DNA of 42,324 bases from an uncultured Faecalibacterium sp. (GTDB lineage: Bacteria > Bacillota > Clostridia > Oscillospirales > Ruminococcaceae). Below, piece by piece: positions 37,763 through 42,324 of the stretch (position 1 is the stretch's first letter; each line of letters begins with the position of its first letter). The stretch spans positions 1-42,324 of the forward strand of contig UQDV01000019.1 of NCBI GenBank assembly GCA_900539945.1, in the 5' to 3' direction. The notes below the pieces were generated by a model, which saw only the letters and a list, made by a program, of their open reading frames with translations, was not told the origin of the DNA and searched no databases. A program made the position numbers and the translations under genes.

Positions 37763-37856
37763 TGAAAAAGTGCCAAAATTTATCCTGAGGAATTGTGAAA
37801 TCCGCTGGAAATACGCAAAACCGCCCTTTTTGCTCTAAAAAAGATGCACAAACCAC

Positions 37857-37886
37857 TTGACTTATTTGTATACAACAGCATAAAAT
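37857..37886 (+). promoter_or_regulatory. uxaB promoter with TTGTATACAA operator in the spacer
   Basis: TTGACT (37857-37862), spacer 18, TAAAAT (37881-37886). The 10-bp palindrome TTGTATACAA (37866-37875) lies between the boxes, where a bound repressor would exclude polymerase. Confidence 0.75.
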
Positions 37887-37959
37887 AGGGGTATGAGACA
37901 GGGGCGTGTGGACCCCTGCATGATATGCTAAGCGACGATGCAAAAAGGAGAACACAGAG

Positions 37960-39474
37960 ATGGAAACTTTGAACTACAAGGTTCTGGCTGAGACTGGCTA
38001 CAACGGCTACATCCTCAAGGATGCCCCCGTCAAGGTCATGCAGTTCGGCGAAGGCAACTTCCTGCGTGCTTTCGTGGATTATTTCTATGATATCGCCAAT
38101 GAGAAGGCTGGCTACAACGGCAAGGTCAAGCTGGTGCAGCCCATCGGCAACTTCCCCCAGATGGCGGACTGGATCAACGAGCAGGAGGGCCTGTACACCC
38201 TGTACCTGCGCGGCAGCGAGAAGGGCCAGAAGGTCGATGCCAAGCGCGTGATCTCCTGCGTGTCCGACTGTGTGTGCCCCTATGTGGACGGCAAGTGGGA
38301 CGATGTGCTGGCTCTGGCCCGCTCCGAAGAGCTGGAGACCGTTGTATCCAACACCACCGAGGCCGGCATTGCTTACACCCAGGGCGACAGCGCGTTCGAC
38401 CAGGTGCCCCCCAACAGCTTCCCTGCAAAGCTGACCCGTGTGCTGTATGAGCGCTACAAGGCCTTCAACGGCGCTGCCGACAAGGGCCTGGTCATCCTGA
38501 GCTGTGAGCTGATCGACAACAACGGCAAGGAGCTGCAGAAGTGCTGCAACAACTACGCCAAGGACTGGAACCTGGACGCTGCCTTCATCGACTGGATGAA
38601 CAACGCCAACACCTTCTGCTCCACCCTGGTGGACCGCATCGTTCCGGGCCGCATCCGTGACCCGAAGGAGCTGGCTGCGCTGGAAGAGGCCAACGGCTAC
38701 CATGATACCGTGCTGGACGTCGGCGAAGTGTTCGGCGTCTGGGTCATCGAGGGCCCCGCAGGTCTGGAGGACAAGCTGCCGTTCAAGAAGGCCGGCGTCA
38801 ACGTCATGGTCGTGCCCGATGTCACCCCCTACAAGAAGCGCAAGGTCCGCATCCTGAACGGTGCCCACACCGGCTTTGTGCTGGGCGCTTATCTGGCAGG
38901 CTTTGATATCGTGCGTGACTGCATGCATAACGATACCGTCCGCGGCTTCATGAACAAGATGCTGCACGAGGAGATCATCCCCACCCTGCCGCTGGACAAG
39001 AAGGATCTGGAAGAGTTCGCTTCCGCCGTGGAGGACCGCTTCAACAACCCGTTCGTCAACCATGAGCTGATGAGCATTTCCCTGAACTCCACCTCCAAGT
39101 GGAAGGCCCGCAACATGCCGTCCTTCCTGGCCTACATCGACGAGCAGAAGAAGCTGCCCAAGTGCCTGACCATGAGCCTGGCTGCTTACATCGCCTTCTA
39201 TTCCAACGACATCCAGGAGCGCACCGCGGACGGCCTGATCTGCAAGCGCCCCGCCGGCAACACCTACAAGATCCAGGATGACGCATGGGCTCTGGACTTC
39301 TACTATGCCCACAAGGATGACACCGCTGCCCAGCTGGTGCACGCTGTGCTGACCAACACCCAGATGTGGGATCAGGACCTGACCCAGATCTCCGGTCTGG
39401 AAGCCGCTGTTCTGGCCGATCTGGAGAAGATCCGCACCGAGGGCGCCGAGGCTGCTTACAAGAGCTGCCTGTGA
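37960..39474 (+). CDS. uxaB: Tagaturonate reductase (altronate oxidoreductase)
   Basis: 504 aa, a member of the mannitol-dehydrogenase-type family. It reduces D-tagaturonate to D-altronate with NADH (EC 1.1.1.58). N-terminal 'VKVMQFGEGNFLRAFVDYFYD' is the nucleotide-binding start; 'VDRIVPGR', 'VMVVPDVTPYKKRKVRILNGAHTGFVLGAYLAG' is the catalytic lysine region of the family. Ribosome site AAAGGAG. First gene of the plus-strand uronate operon, followed by a strong hairpin and then uxaA. Fructuronate reductase (UxuB) is the closest alternative; uxaA downstream favours UxaB. Confidence 0.93.
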   Translation: METLNYKVLAETGYNGYILKDAPVKVMQFGEGNFLRAFVDYFYDIANEKAGYNGKVKLVQPIGNFPQMADWINEQEGLYTLYLRGSEKGQKVDAKRVISCVSDCVCPYVDGKWDDVLALARSEELETVVSNTTEAGIAYTQGDSAFDQVPPNSFPAKLTRVLYERYKAFNGAADKGLVILSCELIDNNGKELQKCCNNYAKDWNLDAAFIDWMNNANTFCSTLVDRIVPGRIRDPKELAALEEANGYHDTVLDVGEVFGVWVIEGPAGLEDKLPFKKAGVNVMVVPDVTPYKKRKVRILNGAHTGFVLGAYLAGFDIVRDCMHNDTVRGFMNKMLHEEIIPTLPLDKKDLEEFASAVEDRFNNPFVNHELMSISLNSTSKWKARNMPSFLAYIDEQKKLPKCLTMSLAAYIAFYSNDIQERTADGLICKRPAGNTYKIQDDAWALDFYYAHKDDTAAQLVHAVLTNTQMWDQDLTQISGLEAAVLADLEKIRTEGAEAAYKSCL

Positions 39475-39494
39475 TCCGACAGAATAATTTTCCC

Positions 39495-39540
39495 GCACAA
39501 AAGAGGGCTGCTGCTTTGGGCAGCAGCCCTTTTGTGCTTT
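39495..39540 (+). terminator. Strong hairpin between uxaB and uxaA
   Basis: Stem of about 18 pairs (GCACAAAA-AGGGCTGCTG with CAGCAGCCCT-TTTGTGC) with CTTTGGG loop; T-rich 3' arm. No promoter is obvious after it, so uxaA probably depends on read-through. Confidence 0.65.
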
Positions 39541-39563
39541 GATCGTCAATAAGGAGAACAACT

Positions 39564-41054
39564 ATGCCGCAGGCAATTCATATCAGCCCCATCGACAACG
39601 TGGTCGTTGCCCTGCACCCCATTGCCAAGGGCACGCTGGTGGAAGTGGACGACCTTGCCGTGACTGCTCTGGAGGACATCCCCCAGGGCCACAAGATGGC
39701 TGTCAAGCCCATCAAGAACGGTGAGAACGTCATCAAGTACGGCTTCCCCATCGGTCATGCCATCGCTGACGCCCAGCCGGGTACCTGGATGCACACCCAC
39801 AATGTGCACACCAACCTGTCCGGTGAGGTGGAGTACAGCTACAACCCCGCCCCGGATCTGGCCCCGCTGCCCAAGGTGGAGCCGGAGACCTTCATGGGCT
39901 TCCGCCGCAAGGACGGCCGCGCCGCCATCCGCAACGAGATCTGGATCATCCCCACCGTGGGCTGCGTCAACGACATCGCCAAGAAGATCGTTGCCGATAA
40001 CCAGGATCTGGTCACCGGTTCCATCGAGGGCCTGTACACCTTCACCCATCCCTTCGGCTGCAGCCAGACCGGCCATGACCATGCACAGACCCGCAAACTG
40101 CTGGCTGCGCTGGTGCGCCACCCCAATGCTGCCGCTGTTCTGGTGCTTTCCCTCGGCTGCGAGAACCTGACCCACGAGCAGTTCCTGACCGAGCTGGGCG
40201 ATTATGACCATGACCGGGTCAAGTTCCTGACCTGCCAGGACGTGGAGGACGAGTTTGCCGCTGCCCGCGATATCCTGAAGGAGCTGGCAGCCTACGCCGG
40301 TCAGTTCCAGCGTGAGCCCATCCCCGTGTCCGACCTGGTGGTGGGCATGAAGTGCGGCGGCTCCGACGGCCTGTCCGGCATCACCGCCAACCCCACCATC
40401 GGCCGCTTCTCCGACATGATGGGCCAGCGCGGTGGTTCCACCGTGCTGACCGAGGTGCCTGAGATGTTCGGTGCCGAGGGCTTCCTGATGGACCGCTGCA
40501 TCAACAAGGATGTGTTCGTCAAGGCTGAGCACATGATCAACGGCTTCAAGGAATACTTTATCAGCCACAATGAGGTGGTCTACGACAACCCCTCTCCGGG
40601 CAACAAGCAGGGTGGCATCACCACTCTGGAGGACAAGAGCTGCGGCTGTGTCCAGAAGGGCGGCACCGCACCCATCATGGACGTCATCGGCTACGGTGAC
40701 CCCGTGGTGACCAAGGGCCTGAACATGCTGTACGGCCCCGGCAACGATCTGGTGTCGGCTACGGCCATGACCGCCGCAGGCGCACACCTGATCCTGTTCT
40801 CCACCGGCCGCGGCACTCCGTTCTCGGCTCCGGCTCCCACTCTGAAGATCTCCACCAACACCCCGCTGGCGGAGAAGAAGTCCGGCTGGATCGACTTCAA
40901 CACCGGCGTCATCGCCGATGGTGAAAAGACCATCGACGAGGCCGCAAAAGATCTGCTGGATCTGGTCATCCGTGTGGCCAGCGGCGAGCAGACCAAGGCG
41001 GAGAAGCACGGTTTCCGTGAGATCTCCATCTTCAAGGACGGCGTCGTTCTGTAA
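39564..41054 (+). CDS. uxaA: Altronate dehydratase (full length)
   Basis: 496 aa. Dehydrates D-altronate to KDG (EC 4.2.1.7), iron-dependent and oxygen-sensitive. N-terminal SAF domain ('VVVALHPIAKGTLVEVDDLAVTALEDIPQGHKMAVKPIKNGENVIKYG'), then the large altronate/galactarate dehydratase domain with 'HPFGCSQTGHDHAQTRKLL', 'LGCENL' and 'GLKCGGSDG'-like 'GMKCGGSDGLSGITANP'. Single polypeptide form. Ribosome site AAGGAGAAC. Its product is the substrate of kdgK at 11866. Confidence 0.95.
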   Translation: MPQAIHISPIDNVVVALHPIAKGTLVEVDDLAVTALEDIPQGHKMAVKPIKNGENVIKYGFPIGHAIADAQPGTWMHTHNVHTNLSGEVEYSYNPAPDLAPLPKVEPETFMGFRRKDGRAAIRNEIWIIPTVGCVNDIAKKIVADNQDLVTGSIEGLYTFTHPFGCSQTGHDHAQTRKLLAALVRHPNAAAVLVLSLGCENLTHEQFLTELGDYDHDRVKFLTCQDVEDEFAAARDILKELAAYAGQFQREPIPVSDLVVGMKCGGSDGLSGITANPTIGRFSDMMGQRGGSTVLTEVPEMFGAEGFLMDRCINKDVFVKAEHMINGFKEYFISHNEVVYDNPSPGNKQGGITTLEDKSCGCVQKGGTAPIMDVIGYGDPVVTKGLNMLYGPGNDLVSATAMTAAGAHLILFSTGRGTPFSAPAPTLKISTNTPLAEKKSGWIDFNTGVIADGEKTIDEAAKDLLDLVIRVASGEQTKAEKHGFREISIFKDGVVL

Positions 41055-41061
41055 AAACTTC

Positions 41062-41104
41062 AAAGGCTGCTGAGCGGCAAAAAAGCGGTACGGCGGCCTT
41101 TTTG
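41062..41104 (+). terminator. Probable terminator after uxaA
   Basis: 8-pair stem GGCTGCTG / CGGCGGCC with G-U pairs and an 18-base loop, followed by TTTTTG. Confidence 0.55.
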
Positions 41105-41137
41105 TGCTTGAAAATACGGAAAGGAAGTGTATTCTAT

Positions 41138-41296
41138 ATGATGGGTGCAAATGGCGCATTATTGTTTTCTCTGCTGATCTATGCGGCGCTGATCTACGGT
41201 GCTGTGCGTCTGATCAAGTATTTTATCCGCTACGGCATTGATTACTACTTCCAAAAGTTAGAGCAGCAGTCGCAGCAGACCGAGCACAAGGAATGA
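41138..41296 (+). CDS. Small single-pass membrane protein (52 aa)
   Basis: 52 aa from ATG at 41138 (a second ATG follows directly). Residues 3-24 form one hydrophobic helix ('ANGALLFSLLIYAALIYGAVRLIKYFI'), then a basic/amphipathic part and a Gln/Glu-rich tail. No family recognised. Ribosome site AAGGAAG about 9 bases upstream supports translation. It lies between uxaA and the mutarotase-like gene, 41 bases before the latter, and could be transcribed with both. Confidence 0.6.
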   Translation: MMGANGALLFSLLIYAALIYGAVRLIKYFIRYGIDYYFQKLEQQSQQTEHKE

Positions 41297-41337
41297 CCCG
41301 CAGGGGCGACCCGGCGGTAATAATAGGAGACTTACTT

Positions 41338-42219
41338 ATGAATCAGATCACCACCCGGTACATCACCGAGAACGGCGCCTGCTACGAGCAGTACGTCATT
41401 ACCGACCCCGAGGCAAAGACCGCCCTCACCATCACCCCCGAGCGTGGCGGCATGATCACCAGCTTTACGCTGGACGGCGAGGAGTTCGTCTGGACCCGTC
41501 GCCCCAACTTCTCTGAGTGCAGCCGCCCCCGCTTCGGCGTGCCGGTGCTGTTCCCCAACTGCGGCGGCCCGGACGGCGGTGTGCACTATTTTGACGGCAA
41601 GGCCTACCCCATGGAAAACCATGGTCTGGCTGACCTGTGCGCATGGGACGTGGAGAGTGTCGGCCCGGACGGCGTGACCCTGGTGCTGGAAGCCACCCCG
41701 CTGACCAAGTTCCTCTACCCGTTCGACTTCACCCTGCTGGTGAACTACAACCTGGAGGGTAACAAGGCCGCCATCAGCCTGACCGTCATCAACGAGGGCA
41801 ATACCGATATGCCCTTCAGCTTCGGCTATCACCCCTACTTCATGGCCTCCAAGCTGGAGAATGTGGACTTTGACATCAAGTGTGCCACCTGCTCTGAGAG
41901 CGCCAAGGGCGAGCAGCCCGCCGCCCCGGAAAAGATCACCCTCACCCGCAAGGAGGGGGCCGACAACACCATCCGCCTGATGACCGGCGTGCAGTTCCCC
42001 ATGACCTTCACCGACAAGGGCAACGGCCACAAGGTGACCGTGGACGCCGACGAGACCTTTGGCAACGGCGTGCTGTGGCAGCAGGATGCCGAGAACTTCG
42101 TCTGCATGGAGCCCTGGAACGGCTGGGCCAACAGCGTGAACGAGGAAGGCAGGCACGAGGTGCTGGAGCCGGACGAGGCCATGACCAGCGAGTGGAGCAT
42201 CACCATCGAGAAGGTGTAA
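41338..42219 (+). CDS. Aldose 1-epimerase-like (mutarotase-fold) protein
   Basis: 293 aa beta-sandwich of the galactose-mutarotase superfamily: 'ALTITPERGGMITSFTLDGEEFVWTRRPNF', 'PVLFPNCGG', 'MENHGLADLCAWDV' and 'FSFGYHPYFMA' with the family's catalytic-type histidines. Close in style to LacX/YeaD-type hexose-6-phosphate or aldose epimerases. Placed behind uxaA, it may interconvert uronate or sugar anomers; substrate not shown. Start after TAGGAGAC; the longer frame overlaps the small membrane gene. Confidence 0.88.
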   Translation: MNQITTRYITENGACYEQYVITDPEAKTALTITPERGGMITSFTLDGEEFVWTRRPNFSECSRPRFGVPVLFPNCGGPDGGVHYFDGKAYPMENHGLADLCAWDVESVGPDGVTLVLEATPLTKFLYPFDFTLLVNYNLEGNKAAISLTVINEGNTDMPFSFGYHPYFMASKLENVDFDIKCATCSESAKGEQPAAPEKITLTRKEGADNTIRLMTGVQFPMTFTDKGNGHKVTVDADETFGNGVLWQQDAENFVCMEPWNGWANSVNEEGRHEVLEPDEAMTSEWSITIEKV

Positions 42220-42274
42220 ACTCCACAGCCTGCTCCGTGCAATAAAAAGCAAATGTCCCGCTGCACAGATGATA

Positions 42275-42324
42275 TGAACCCCAAAAGTTAGACAAAAAAC
42301 GAATTAAGCGGCCCCAACGGTCTG
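42275..42324 (+). mobile_element. Probable left end of an IS3-type insertion sequence (partial)
   Basis: The sequence from 42275, TGAACCCCAAAAGTTAGACA, resembles terminal inverted repeats of IS3-family elements (pattern TG...CCCC(A)AAAGTTAGACA). The transposase would lie beyond the window. Confidence 0.5.

Noticed and set aside
37780..39561. A 593-aa minus-strand frame over uxaB
   Set aside because: Antisense shadow; it would also cross the uxaB promoter and operator.

Overview
The window reads as a chromosome segment of a GC-rich, anaerobic gut Firmicute of the Faecalibacterium / Oscillospiraceae type. This rests on Rrf2-controlled Fe-S genes, IreB, YitT, AcpS next to MazF, a GlnRS, oxygen-sensitive uronate dehydratase chemistry, extracellular flavoproteins and a hairpin repeat style I associate with that group. 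The species cannot be fixed from sequence reading alone.

Layout. 1-2466 (minus strand): lrgAB, in which lrgA has ACG where ATG should be, then a NERD-domain protein in an operon with an Rrf2 regulator. 2697-3629: cysK, divergent from that regulator. 3763-10061: tRNA-Pro(UGG) carrying a 6.2-kb integrated element bounded by 42-bp direct repeats of the tRNA 3' half. 10135-13946 (minus): kduD-kduI-kdgK-eda, the lower pectin/uronate pathway. 14138-19184: HAD phosphatase, PAP2 phosphatase, a GntR/FCD regulator, a secreted protein and an iron alcohol dehydrogenase. 19418-20087: tRNA-Thr, tRNA-Asp and tRNA-Trp. 20145-23324: a second Rrf2 regulator, a rhodanese, an unknown protein and nifS-nifU. 23463-23740: a candidate structured RNA. 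23800-27147: mazF, acpS, ireB, dus and yitT. 27364-29022: glnS. 29064-36103: an extracytoplasmic flavoprotein cluster with MerR and LysR regulators. 36191-42219: uxaC, uxaB, uxaA, a small membrane protein and a mutarotase-like protein. The last 50 bases look like the start of an IS3-type insertion sequence.

How it works together. uxaC, uxaB and uxaA convert galacturonate (or, through UxaC, glucuronate) to 2-keto-3-deoxygluconate (KDG). kduI and kduD bring unsaturated pectin oligomer products to the same KDG. kdgK and eda finish it to pyruvate plus glyceraldehyde-3-phosphate. Two perfect TTGTATACAA sites sit in the uxaC and uxaB promoters, and a 9/10 match lies upstream of the eda operon. This fits a single GntR/FCD regulator, for which the gene at 15963 is the obvious candidate.

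The most interesting object is the element in tRNA-Pro. It has a tyrosine integrase, an XRE repressor overlapping it, divergent excisionase-like genes, a winged-helix protein, a set of dyad repeats resembling an origin or operator, and a lone small terminase subunit, with no capsid, portal, large terminase or relaxase. This is the architecture of a phage-inducible chromosomal island (phage satellite), in an unusually small form. It also carries an oppositely oriented ribbon-helix-helix / CPCC-protein cassette behind a four-copy operator cluster. The second noteworthy region is the extracellular flavin electron-transfer cluster, with a Tat-type lipoprotein version of an Old-Yellow-Enzyme/dienoyl-CoA-reductase-like protein.
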